DNA from: Phycisphaerales bacterium
GTDB taxonomy: Bacteria > Planctomycetota > Phycisphaerae > Phycisphaerales > UBA1924
Assembly (NCBI GenBank): GCA_022843565.1
Contig: JALHNK010000016.1
Location: 1-37,436 of the forward strand
DNA length: 37,436 nucleotides
Direction: 5' to 3'
The notes beneath the pieces were generated by a model that saw nothing but the letters and a program-made list of their open reading frames with translations, ran no database searches and had not been told where the DNA came from. Positions within the stretch are counted from its first letter, which is position 1. Each line of letters opens with the position of its first letter. Both the position numbers and the translations under genes were made by a program. Shown in pieces: positions 25,917 through 34,474 of the stretch.

Positions 25917-28010
25917 ATGCTGACCGATCAACAAGAACTGAGCTCGTCCGCGTGGCAACGCCTCGTCGCCGAACTCAGCGCGCCGGCACCCGATGACCGC
26001 ACCTTCCTCGATCGCCTCCTGCGCGTTCTCGGCCAGGTTTCCGCGGCGCGCCAAGCGGTCGTCTTCGTCCCCATGAACGGTGAGCGCGGCGAGCTCATCG
26101 TCCGCCCCATCGCACTCTGGCCGTCACCGACCGCTGCGAACCCCGGATCGGCCGGCGGCGCCGGCGGGCCGCCCCCGCTCCTTGCCGGTGATGACGTCAC
26201 GCGCGCGGCGTACGCCGCGGTCGAGTCCGGCGTCTCCCGCGTCTTCGCGCTCTCGGGCGACGGCGGCGGCTTTGACCCCAGCGGCGCCAGCGAGCGAGGC
26301 CACGTCATCGCCCTGGCGCTGCCGAGCGAGCCGAGCGCCCAAGGCGATCGCGACGCGGGCGCAGCAACAACCGACGGCGCTCCCACCACGCCCGGCGCCG
26401 CGAACGCCCCCGAGCCCAAGAGTGCCGGGCCCGCGGGCGTCCCCGGCAGCGCGTCGTGCCCCGGCGCGATCACGCTGGTGATCGAGGCCCGCTCGCGCGG
26501 CGCGATCCAGAGCACGATGGCGATGAGCGAGGTCGTGCTGGGCTACATCCACCTGCACAGCGTGCGAGGCGCGCTGCGACGGTCCGCCGCGAGCTTCAGC
26601 GCCACCGACGGCGCCGCGAAGCTGCTTGCGGCGATCAACGGAGCATCGACGTTCAAGAGCGCGTGCATCACGGTCGTGAACACGCTGGCCCGCCAGCACG
26701 GCGCCGATCGCGCCGCCCTGGCCTGGGTGCGGCGCGACGCGTGTACGTTGCTGGCGATCAGCGACACCGAGCACTTTGATCGTCGCACCGCCGTGCTGCG
26801 CAAGCTCGAAGAGGCGATGGACGAGTGCCTCGATCAGGATCAGCCGGTGCTGTTCCCGGCGCCGCCGATGGATGAAGACGCCGTGCTGGGTCAGGCGATC
26901 GTTCACTGCCACCGCGAGCTGGCTGCGGGCGATGCGAGATTGCGCGTCTGCTCGATGCCGCTGCGTGCCGGCGATCAGGTCGTCGGCGTGCTGACGCTTG
27001 AATCTCGGGGCGGCTCTGGTCCGGCCGGAACAGGGATCGATCCGGGCGTTGTCGATCGGATCCAGGCGACGCTCGATCTGGTCGCACCGACGCTCGCGAC
27101 GCGCCGCCGCGATGACCAGCCGTTGCCGATCAAGGCGCTGGAAAGCCTGAAGACCACCAGCGCGATGCTTGTCGGCCCGCGTCACACGCTGTGGAAGCTC
27201 GCTGCGATCCTGGTGCTCGTCGTCGTGATCTTCTGCACGCTCTACACCACGGACCATCGCGTCGGCGCCACCGCCGAGCTCCGCCCGCTCGAGCAACGCA
27301 TCATCGCCAGCCCGATCGACGGCGTGATCCTCTCGCTGCGAGAAGACGCCGAGGCCGGGCGGCTCGTCAAAGCCGGCCAGCCGTTGATCGATCTGGACAC
27401 TAGCGAGCTGAAGCTGCAGGCGCAGGAGGCCCGTGCCCGCGTGGTGCAGGCCGAGAAGGCGATGGCCCAGGCGATGAAGGAAAGCAAACCGGCGGACGCG
27501 GCGCGGGCACAGGCTCAGGCCGATGCCGCACGCGCTCAGGAGTCCCTCTTCCTCTCGCGGATCGAGCGTTCGACGATCGCCGCACCGATCGACGGCACAC
27601 TCGTCAGCGGGAACCTGCGCGACAAGGTCGGCGCATCGGTCAAGCTCGGCGAGGAGCTCTTCCGAATCGCGCCGCTGGGGCGCATGACCGCCGTCGTCAT
27701 GCTCGACGAGACCGACCTCTTGCTGGGCGACGACGGCCAGCCGCTCATCCGCCCCGGCACGCGAGGCGAGATCGCCACGCGTAGCAACCCCGGCGCTGGC
27801 TTCGCCCTCACGGTGCAGCGCGTCGTGCCGCTGGCGCAAGCCGAGGACGGCAAGAACCGATTCGAAGTCTGGACCACCGTCGATGAGCCCGCGTCCTGGA
27901 TGCGCCCCGGCATGGAAGGCGTGGTGCGGCTCGATTCCGGGCGACGCTCGCTCATGTGGATCGGCACACGCCGCGTGACCGACACCCTCCGCGTGTGGTT
28001 CTGGTGGTGA
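25917..28010 (+). CDS. GAF domain fused to a membrane-anchored HlyD-type adaptor
   Basis: This is a 697-residue protein. Residues 1-60 are a short ordered start, and about 65-200 are Gly/Ala/Pro-rich with likely disorder. A GAF-type sensor domain spans about 225-390 (AACITVVNTLARQHGADRAAL-like beta-alpha pattern, MPLRAGDQVVGVLTLESRGG-like end). One transmembrane helix at about 425-443 (LAAILVLVVVIFCTLY) precedes a lipoyl/HlyD module with IASPIDGVILSL, an Ala-rich helical hairpin, APIDGTLVSGNLRDKVG and a beta-barrel. Topology would put the GAF domain in the cytoplasm and the adaptor outside. The C-terminus ends in aromatic residues (RVWFWW). Neither GAF ligand nor transport partner can be read. 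The next gene begins 86 bases on. Confidence 0.85.
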   Translation: MLTDQQELSSSAWQRLVAELSAPAPDDRTFLDRLLRVLGQVSAARQAVVFVPMNGERGELIVRPIALWPSPTAANPGSAGGAGGPPPLLAGDDVTRAAYAAVESGVSRVFALSGDGGGFDPSGASERGHVIALALPSEPSAQGDRDAGAATTDGAPTTPGAANAPEPKSAGPAGVPGSASCPGAITLVIEARSRGAIQSTMAMSEVVLGYIHLHSVRGALRRSAASFSATDGAAKLLAAINGASTFKSACITVVNTLARQHGADRAALAWVRRDACTLLAISDTEHFDRRTAVLRKLEEAMDECLDQDQPVLFPAPPMDEDAVLGQAIVHCHRELAAGDARLRVCSMPLRAGDQVVGVLTLESRGGSGPAGTGIDPGVVDRIQATLDLVAPTLATRRRDDQPLPIKALESLKTTSAMLVGPRHTLWKLAAILVLVVVIFCTLYTTDHRVGATAELRPLEQRIIASPIDGVILSLREDAEAGRLVKAGQPLIDLDTSELKLQAQEARARVVQAEKAMAQAMKESKPADAARAQAQADAARAQESLFLSRIERSTIAAPIDGTLVSGNLRDKVGASVKLGEELFRIAPLGRMTAVVMLDETDLLLGDDGQPLIRPGTRGEIATRSNPGAGFALTVQRVVPLAQAEDGKNRFEVWTTVDEPASWMRPGMEGVVRLDSGRRSLMWIGTRRVTDTLRVWFWW

Positions 28011-28096
28011 GCATCTGGCGGCCGATTGACGCGACGATCAACGTTCAAGACCAGTGACACACGGCGCCGCCCCGGCGCAATGGAACTCAGGCAGCG

Positions 28097-30259
28097 ATGG
28101 AACGACCGACCTTCTCACCATTCTGGCATCGCGTCGCCGCAAGCCGCCCACGCCTGCGCCCCCACGTGCAGATCACGCGCCAGCTCTACCGTCGCGGACG
28201 CTGGCACGTCGCCCACGATCCGGCCAGCAACCAGTTCTATAAGCTGAACCCCATCGCGCACGAGTTCGTCTGCTCGCTCGACGGCGGGCGCACCGTGGAC
28301 GAGGCGTGGCGGTTGATCCTCAGCAAGCACGCCGACGCGGCCCCGACGCAGAACGAGGCCATCGAGCTGCTGGGCCAGCTCTACGCCAACAACCTCCTCT
28401 CGATCGACGCTGCGCCCGAGGCCGAGCAACTGCTCAAACGCTCGACCGAACGCCGCTCACGCAAAAACCGCCAACAGCTCGCGGGCCTGATGTACCTGCG
28501 CGTGAAGGTCTTCAATCCCGATCGAATGCTGACGTGGCTGGAGCCGATCTTCCGGCCCGTGCTCAGCACGTTCGGACTCGTAGCCTGGGCGGTGCTCGTC
28601 CTGGCAGCGCTCTGGAGTGTCGCCCCCGAGTGGCGGCGGCTCGCGTCGGGCATCGATCAGCTCAGCAATCCCACCAACTGGGCGTGGATCTTCGGCGTCT
28701 TCGTCCTGCTCAAGGCCTGGCACGAGCTCGGCCACGGCCTCATCTGCAAGCGCTTCGGCGGACAGGTTCCCGAGACCGGGTTCCTGATGATGATCTTCAT
28801 CCCCTCGCCGTACGTTGACGCCTCAAGCGCCTGGGCTCTCACGAGCAAGTGGAAGCGGGCGCTGGTCGGTGCCGGGGGCATGATCTTCGAGATCGCCGCC
28901 GCGAGCGTCTGTGCGCTGCTGTGGGTCAGCGCGCCCGAGGGCACGCTGCTGAAGGAGCTGACGTACTACGCGATGATCTCCGCGTCGGTCTCCACCGTTC
29001 TTTTCAACGCCAACCCGCTCATGCGGTTCGACGGCTACTTCATCCTCTCGGACCTCATCGAGGTGCCGAACCTGATGCAGCGCTCGATGCAGATGATGAA
29101 GTTCCTGTTCCAGCGGCACCTCTATCGAATCCCGAACTCCAAGCCGCCGACATCCAGCACCGGCGAGGCGCTGATCCTGCTGGTCTTCGGCGTGCTCTCG
29201 CTGGCGTACCGCATGTTTCTCTTCGCGGTCATCATCTTCTTCCTGCTCAGCTCGTTCCTGCTGCTGGGCGTGGTGCTCGCCCTGTGGTCGATCGTGGTGT
29301 GGTTCCTGATGCCGCTGGGCAAGTGGGTGCATTGGCTGGCCAGCCACGCCTCGCTGAGCGAATCTCGTTCCCGCGCGATCACCGTCTCGATCGTGCTCAC
29401 CGCCGCGGTTGTCCTGCTGGTAGGCACGGTGCCGCTGCCGGATTGGCGGCGCACCACCGGCGTCATCGAGCCCGTTGACCGTCGCGGCGTCTTCGCCGGC
29501 TCCGACGGCTTCGTCAAGAGTGTGGAGGCCCGCCTCGGCGAGCGCGTCAAGGCCGGCGATGTCATCGCGACGCTCGAGTCGCCGGAAATGCAGTCTGAGA
29601 TCGCGCTGGCGGAGGCGAACATTCGCATCCTGCAGATGAACCGTCGCGAGGCACTCGCAGACGCGGACCCGGGAGCCGCGAGGCTGGCCGAGCAGCAGAG
29701 CGAGGTGTGGCGGTCCTCTCTGACTGAGCTGCAGCGGCGCTCACGCGAGCTGATCATCCGCTCGCCGATCGACGGCGTGATCGTCACCGCCGATCCCGCG
29801 CGAGCGCTCGGCGGCCACCTGACCATCGGCACGCCGATTTGCGAGGTCGCCGACACCGATCGCACGCGCATCACCGCGACGCTCGATCAGACGCAAGCGG
29901 CATGGTTCTTTGAGCTTCCATCCGGTTCCTACACACTGCGGATGCGCCCCGCGAGCGACCCGTCTCGCGTCATCACCGCAACCTCTGCCACCGCGATCCC
30001 CGGCGCGCAGAGCCGCCTGCCGCACGCGGCACTCGGCGCCGCCGGCGGCGGCGACGTCTCCATCCGGCCCGATGACCCCTCCGGCCGCACGACCATGAAG
30101 GAACAGTTCACCATCAAGATACTCGCGCCAGAATCAGACCTGGCCAACCTCGCGCCCGGTCAGCGCGTCGCGATCCGCGCAACGCTGCCCTCCAAGCCGC
30201 TGCTTCACCAGGTCATCGATCGCGTTGCCAAGTCGCTGCAGGGCAGGGTGAAGATTTAA
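28097..30259 (+). CDS. PqqD-like / M50 metalloprotease / HlyD-type adaptor fusion
   Basis: This is a 720-residue membrane protein. A PqqD-like winged-helix part occupies about 20-115 (HDPASNQFYKLNPIAHEFV); in peptide-maturation systems PqqD domains bind precursor peptides. Next comes a polytopic site-2-protease (M50) domain with zinc motif HELGH at 209-213 and NPLMRFDG at 306-313, whose aspartate (Asp312) is the third zinc ligand. Several membrane helices continue to about residue 450. The C-terminal part is a HlyD-type adaptor (GFVKSVEARLGERVKAG, RSPIDGVIVTADP, and a final barrel). All catalytic residues of the protease are present. It is likely an inner-membrane protease that cleaves or guides an exported protein together with the two preceding adaptors. 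Confidence 0.88.
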   Translation: MERPTFSPFWHRVAASRPRLRPHVQITRQLYRRGRWHVAHDPASNQFYKLNPIAHEFVCSLDGGRTVDEAWRLILSKHADAAPTQNEAIELLGQLYANNLLSIDAAPEAEQLLKRSTERRSRKNRQQLAGLMYLRVKVFNPDRMLTWLEPIFRPVLSTFGLVAWAVLVLAALWSVAPEWRRLASGIDQLSNPTNWAWIFGVFVLLKAWHELGHGLICKRFGGQVPETGFLMMIFIPSPYVDASSAWALTSKWKRALVGAGGMIFEIAAASVCALLWVSAPEGTLLKELTYYAMISASVSTVLFNANPLMRFDGYFILSDLIEVPNLMQRSMQMMKFLFQRHLYRIPNSKPPTSSTGEALILLVFGVLSLAYRMFLFAVIIFFLLSSFLLLGVVLALWSIVVWFLMPLGKWVHWLASHASLSESRSRAITVSIVLTAAVVLLVGTVPLPDWRRTTGVIEPVDRRGVFAGSDGFVKSVEARLGERVKAGDVIATLESPEMQSEIALAEANIRILQMNRREALADADPGAARLAEQQSEVWRSSLTELQRRSRELIIRSPIDGVIVTADPARALGGHLTIGTPICEVADTDRTRITATLDQTQAAWFFELPSGSYTLRMRPASDPSRVITATSATAIPGAQSRLPHAALGAAGGGDVSIRPDDPSGRTTMKEQFTIKILAPESDLANLAPGQRVAIRATLPSKPLLHQVIDRVAKSLQGRVKI

Positions 30260-30266
30260 GTGAGAA

Positions 30267-30336
<70 letters not shown>

Positions 30337-30466
30337 TGGGATCGGCGTCGGGAACTTTGAGCCTCAGGTCTCGCGTTGAACGCTTCGCCCTTCTGGTTTT
30401 TCCACTCGCGTCTCGCGACTTCCTCACCACTCATCGCTCATCGCTCAACACTCGCCTCTCCACCCC
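30337..30466 (+). promoter_or_regulatory. Leader region of the SecA-like gene
   Basis: These 130 bases hold a locally T-rich stretch (CTTCTGGTTTTTCC at 30392-30405) and a repeated TCATCGC pair around 30430-30445. No Shine-Dalgarno precedes the ATG at 30467; the sequence directly before it is CTCTCCACCCC. A promoter for the SecA-like gene is plausible but not identifiable. Confidence 0.3.
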
Positions 30467-32518
30467 ATGTCCCAAGCCCTCACCCGCTATCACGCCCTGG
30501 CTCAGTCCGTTCGCTCGCGAAAGCGGCGACCGAGCGATCTCACCGGCGTGGATCGCGTGATGGAGACGTTGCAGATGCGCCTTCGCACGCGCGCGATCAG
30601 CGATGCCAAGATGCGGGCGATGGCCGCGGAAGTCGATGGTCTCAAGTCGCGATACCGAGATCTCGCCGACGCCGCGCTGGATGAGGAACTGCTCCGGCTG
30701 CGCGAAGGCTTCGTCCGCAAAGCCCATCGCGGCGGCGCGACGGAGCGCGCCCTGCTCCTGCACGGCCTGGCCGGCGTGCGTGAGGTCGCACGCCGCGAAA
30801 CCGGCCAGGAGGCCTACTCCGTCCAGCTCGTCGGCGCGATCGCCCTCTACCACGGACGCATCATCGAGATGCTCACCGGCGAGGGCAAGACCCTCACCGG
30901 CTCACTCGCCGCGGCTCTGCTGGCGTGGCGATTCAAGTCGCTCCACGTGCTCACCGTCAACGACTACCTCGCGGCGCGCGACGCCCAGAGCCGCGCGCCG
31001 ATCTACCAACGCTGCGGCCTCAGCGTCGGCTCCATCCAGCAGGAACTCGACCCGCTGGCCCGCTGCGATGTCTACGCACGCTCCATCGTCTACGGCACAC
31101 CCAAGCAGATCACCGCAGACTGGCTCCGCGATCAGTTGCGCCTCGAAGGTGTTGATTCCGCGTGGGCCGGTCGAGCTCGCTTCGGCATGGACCTCCGGGA
31201 TGATCCATCCGGCGTCGCTCGCGGGCTCGATGCTGCTCGCGGCGTGTGGTCCGGCGGCGCGATGATCCCCGGCCTCCACGCCGCGCTCGTTGACGAGGCC
31301 GACGCGGTGCTCATCGACGAGGCCGTCGTGCCGCTGATCATCGCGCAGACCCGCAAGACCGACGAGCTCGCGGCCCTCTACAAAGCCGCCGACGCGATCG
31401 CCAGCGACCTTGAAATCAACACCGACTTCGAGATCGACCACGTTCGCAGGCGCGCCGAGCTCACCGATCGCGGCGAGTCCCGCTGCATCGACGCCTTCGC
31501 GCTCCAGAGCGAGCCCGTATTCAAAGCCCACCGGCGCGCGATCGAGCTCGTTCGCACCGCCCTGGTCGCCCGCGAGTGCTACAAACAGGGCCGCCAGTAC
31601 GCCATCGTCGAGGGCAAGATCGTCATCGTCGATGAGTTCACCGGTCGATTCCTCGCCGACCGCTCCTGGGAGCACGGCCTGCACCAAGCCGTCGAAGCCA
31701 AGGAATCTCTCGACGTCACCGCCGACCGCGAGACGCTCGCCCGCCTCAGCTTCCAGCGGTTCTTCCGCACGTACCCATTCATGGCCGGCATGACCGGCAC
31801 CGCCGCGGACGCGACGCGCGAGATGGAGTCCACGTATCAGCGCCGCGTCACGGTCATCCCCACCAACCGCCCGGTGATCCGCCAGCAATGGCCGACTCGA
31901 GTCTTTCGCAGCTCACGCGCCAAGCTCGACGCGCTCGTTGATTCGATCTCGGATCTGCATCGCATGAACAGGCCCGTGCTCGTCGGCACGCGCTCGATCC
32001 AGGCCTCCGTTGAGCTGTCTCAGCGGCTGTCACGCGCGTCGATCGAGCACCGCGTGCTCAACGCCAACTTCGACAAGGACGAGGCCACCATCATCCGCGG
32101 CGCCGGCGCCGCCGGTGCCGTCACCGTCGCCACGAACATGGCCGGGCGCGGCACGGACATCCTGCTCGACGTCGTCGCGCGCCGCGCTGGCGGCCTTCAC
32201 GTCATCCTCAGCGAGTTGCACGGCGCCAAGCGCGTTGATCGCCAGTTCATCGGGCGCGCCGGGCGACAGGGCGACCCCGGCTCGGCCCAGATCTTTGTCT
32301 CGCTCCAGGATGAGTTGCTCACGAGCTTTGCGCCCGGCCCGTCTGGCCTGCTGCGCACAATCGCCGGCGCGTCCGAAGAACTCTCGGGCTCGATCCGGCG
32401 GGTCGCGACGAGCATCGCGCGTCTCGCCCAGCGCCGAGCCGAAGCTCGCGATCGACGCCTGAGAGCCAGCGTGCTGAAGCAGGACACATGGGTGGAGAAG
32501 CACCTGTACGGGCGCTGA
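30467..32518 (+). CDS. Short SecA-like ATPase (SecA paralogue lacking the C-terminal third)
   Basis: This is a 683-residue DEAD-type motor of the SecA family. Walker A is MLTGEGKT (Lys141 in GEGKT 138-142) and Walker B is VDEADAVLIDEA (DEAD 276-279), where SecA has DEVDS. The preprotein cross-linking domain is recognisable (RRAELTDRG to VIVDEFTGRFLADRSW, GLHQAVEAKE). The second motor domain has TGTAADA, TNMAGRGTD and GRAGRQGDPGSA. After that only about 75 residues follow, with Arg-rich helical sequence; canonical SecA (about 850-950) has helical wing, scaffold and zinc-tail regions there. It therefore looks like an accessory SecA2-type protein. It follows the adaptor/protease genes on the same strand after 207 bases. 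Confidence 0.9.
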   Translation: MSQALTRYHALAQSVRSRKRRPSDLTGVDRVMETLQMRLRTRAISDAKMRAMAAEVDGLKSRYRDLADAALDEELLRLREGFVRKAHRGGATERALLLHGLAGVREVARRETGQEAYSVQLVGAIALYHGRIIEMLTGEGKTLTGSLAAALLAWRFKSLHVLTVNDYLAARDAQSRAPIYQRCGLSVGSIQQELDPLARCDVYARSIVYGTPKQITADWLRDQLRLEGVDSAWAGRARFGMDLRDDPSGVARGLDAARGVWSGGAMIPGLHAALVDEADAVLIDEAVVPLIIAQTRKTDELAALYKAADAIASDLEINTDFEIDHVRRRAELTDRGESRCIDAFALQSEPVFKAHRRAIELVRTALVARECYKQGRQYAIVEGKIVIVDEFTGRFLADRSWEHGLHQAVEAKESLDVTADRETLARLSFQRFFRTYPFMAGMTGTAADATREMESTYQRRVTVIPTNRPVIRQQWPTRVFRSSRAKLDALVDSISDLHRMNRPVLVGTRSIQASVELSQRLSRASIEHRVLNANFDKDEATIIRGAGAAGAVTVATNMAGRGTDILLDVVARRAGGLHVILSELHGAKRVDRQFIGRAGRQGDPGSAQIFVSLQDELLTSFAPGPSGLLRTIAGASEELSGSIRRVATSIARLAQRRAEARDRRLRASVLKQDTWVEKHLYGR

Positions 32519-32551
32519 CAGATTGCCACGCCGCGGCCCTGAGAGAGCCAA

Positions 32552-32625
32552 TACCCGGGAGACGATTCGAACGTCCGACCTGCGCTTTAGGAAAGCGCTG
32601 CTCTATCCAGCTGAGCTACCCGGGC
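32552..32625 (-). tRNA. tRNA-Arg, anticodon CCU
   Basis: The reverse strand folds into a complete 74-nt cloverleaf. It has acceptor GCCCGGG/CCCGGGT with a G-U first pair, a D arm GCTC...GAGC, and an anticodon stem GCGCT/AGCGC with loop TTCCTAA (anticodon CCT). A five-base variable loop and a T arm GGACG-TTCGAAT-CGTCT follow. CCA is not encoded; discriminator is A. It decodes AGG. It sits between the SecA-like gene and gspE, convergent with the former. Confidence 0.95.
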
Positions 32626-32647
32626 AACCGGGCGACTTTAGGAGCGA

Positions 32648-34378
32648 TCACCCCAGCACGCGATGGACCTCGGCCTCGGTGGTGATGCCGCGGGCGACCT
32701 TTTCCATCGCGTCGTCCAGCAGCGTGGTCATGCCCTCGTTCCGGGCCGCGTCAGCGATTGTGATCGAGTCGGCATTCTGGCTTGTCAGTCGCCGGATCGT
32801 GTCGTTCATCAGCATGAGCTCGAAGATGCCCTGACGCCCGAAGTAGCCCGAGCCGTTGCAGCGCTCGCAATGGCCGACCTCAAGGCCCACCGTGCCGGCG
32901 ATGGTGTGGACGTTCTTGCCGCTGCCCTTGCAATCCGGGCAGGTGCGCCGGATCAGGCGCTGCGCCAGCACCGCCAGCAGCGTCGAGGTGATCAGGTACG
33001 GCTCGACGCCGATATCCACCAATCGCGAGATCGCGCTCGGCGCGTCATTGGTGTGCAGCGTCGCGAGCACCAAGTGACCCGTCAGCGACGCCTGGGTCGC
33101 CAGCTCGGCGGTTTCCTTGTCGCGGATCTCACCGACGAGGATCACGTCCGGGTCTTGTCGCAACAGCGACCGCAAACCCGCGGCGAACGTTACGCCGCGC
33201 TTCGGATTCACCTGCGTCTGGCTGATGCCGTCAAGGTGATACTCGACCGGGTCTTCAACCGTCATCACGTTTCGCGACGAACGATCGATCGAGCCCAGCG
33301 CGCCGTAGAGGGTCGTGGTCTTGCCGCTGCCCGTCGGGCCGGTGACGAGGATGATGCCGTTGGGCCGGCCGATGAGCGTGCGGAGCTTGCCCTGAAGATC
33401 CTCGGGCATCCCGATCTTCTCAAGGCCGAGTTGGTTCTGAGACTGGTCGAGCAGTCGAAGAACGATGCGCTCGCCGTAGACATTCGGGATCACCGACATG
33501 CGGATATCAACCTTGCGCGTGCCGATGCGCACGTTCGTGTGGCCGTCTTGCGGGCTGTGACGGTTGGCGATGTCCAGCTCCGTCATCACCTTCAATCGCG
33601 AGCTGATCGCCGGCGCCAGCGCCAGCGGCGGGCTGAAGGAGTCCACCAACATGCCGTCGATGCGGAAGCGGATGACCAGCTTGTTCTCCATCGGATGAAC
33701 GTGAACGTCGCTCGCTCGCCGGCGCAGGGCCTCGAACAGGATCATGTTCACCAGCCGGATGACCGGCGTCTGGCGCGCAAGCTGGAGCAAGTCCGTCGAT
33801 TGGCGGATCGAGCCGGCCGCGGACTGAATCGCCCGCTCGTCCAGCGGCATTTCCTCAACGATCTCCGTCACCAGATCCTGCTTCTGCTCGTAGCCGCGGT
33901 TGATCAGGTTCGTCACCGCACCGCGCGGCGACAGCACGAGCCGCACCGGCATGTCCAGCCGCTCTTCAAGCAGCGCGAAAATCGCCGGCTGCATCGGCTG
34001 GCTCGTCGCGACCGTCATCACCTGGCCATCGCTGGACAGACCCGCGACCTGATGCTCACGCGCCAGCGAGCCGGAGACCAGCTCGTAGAACCGCGACGCG
34101 GATTCCTGCAAGCGCGGCTCAGTCTGCAGCGTCAGCCCGGTGCGCTCGGCGAGCTTCTTGAGCGCGGAGTGTTCGTCGAGCGCGAGCATCCCCAGCAGCG
34201 TGTCCCAGGGCTCGGCGTCCGAGCCCGGGGTCTCGGGGAACGCTCGAAGGCGATCCTCACGCGGGGAAAGTTCGCCCCACAACTCGACCACGCGCGACCA
34301 GTCGTTCACGACGGGCGTCGCTTCGACCGTCGCAAGGTCGGGCGCTTTCACAAGATCGGTGACCGGCTGTTTGGGCAT
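32648..34378 (-). CDS. gspE: Type II secretion / type IV pilus assembly ATPase GspE
   Basis: This 576-residue cytoplasmic hexameric ATPase powers pseudopilus assembly. After a variable start comes the MshEN-like N-terminal domain (about 45-180). The ATPase core has Walker A GPTGSGKTT (Lys353), the Asp box TVEDPVEY, Walker B DPDVILVGEIRD and the His box TGHLVLATLHTND. A tetracysteine zinc element, CPDC (480-483) and CERC (504-507), is typical of GspE/PilB. ATG 34378 (MPKQPV) is preferred over a TTG 14 codons upstream. The secretin gene lies directly upstream, so the order is gspD-gspE on the minus strand. PilB-like function is the alternative. Confidence 0.93.
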   Translation of the reverse strand: MPKQPVTDLVKAPDLATVEATPVVNDWSRVVELWGELSPREDRLRAFPETPGSDAEPWDTLLGMLALDEHSALKKLAERTGLTLQTEPRLQESASRFYELVSGSLAREHQVAGLSSDGQVMTVATSQPMQPAIFALLEERLDMPVRLVLSPRGAVTNLINRGYEQKQDLVTEIVEEMPLDERAIQSAAGSIRQSTDLLQLARQTPVIRLVNMILFEALRRRASDVHVHPMENKLVIRFRIDGMLVDSFSPPLALAPAISSRLKVMTELDIANRHSPQDGHTNVRIGTRKVDIRMSVIPNVYGERIVLRLLDQSQNQLGLEKIGMPEDLQGKLRTLIGRPNGIILVTGPTGSGKTTTLYGALGSIDRSSRNVMTVEDPVEYHLDGISQTQVNPKRGVTFAAGLRSLLRQDPDVILVGEIRDKETAELATQASLTGHLVLATLHTNDAPSAISRLVDIGVEPYLITSTLLAVLAQRLIRRTCPDCKGSGKNVHTIAGTVGLEVGHCERCNGSGYFGRQGIFELMLMNDTIRRLTSQNADSITIADAARNEGMTTLLDDAMEKVARGITTEAEVHRVLG

Positions 34379-34474
34379 GGGCAATCGCGGTGCGCGGCGG
34401 AGGCCGCAGGGTGTTTCCAAGACACTTCGAGGCAGTCTATCGCGCTCGGGACAGAGGGCTCCGAGCCCTCGCCA

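Noticed and set aside
26124-27839. 571-codon minus-strand open frame
   Set aside because: It is antisense to the GAF-adaptor gene and has only low-complexity Arg/Gly/Ala sequence.
34379-34474. Separate small gene or promoter between gspD and gspE
   Set aside because: The 96 bases contain no supported reading frame with a start signal and no recognisable promoter boxes. Simple cotranscription explains the spacing.
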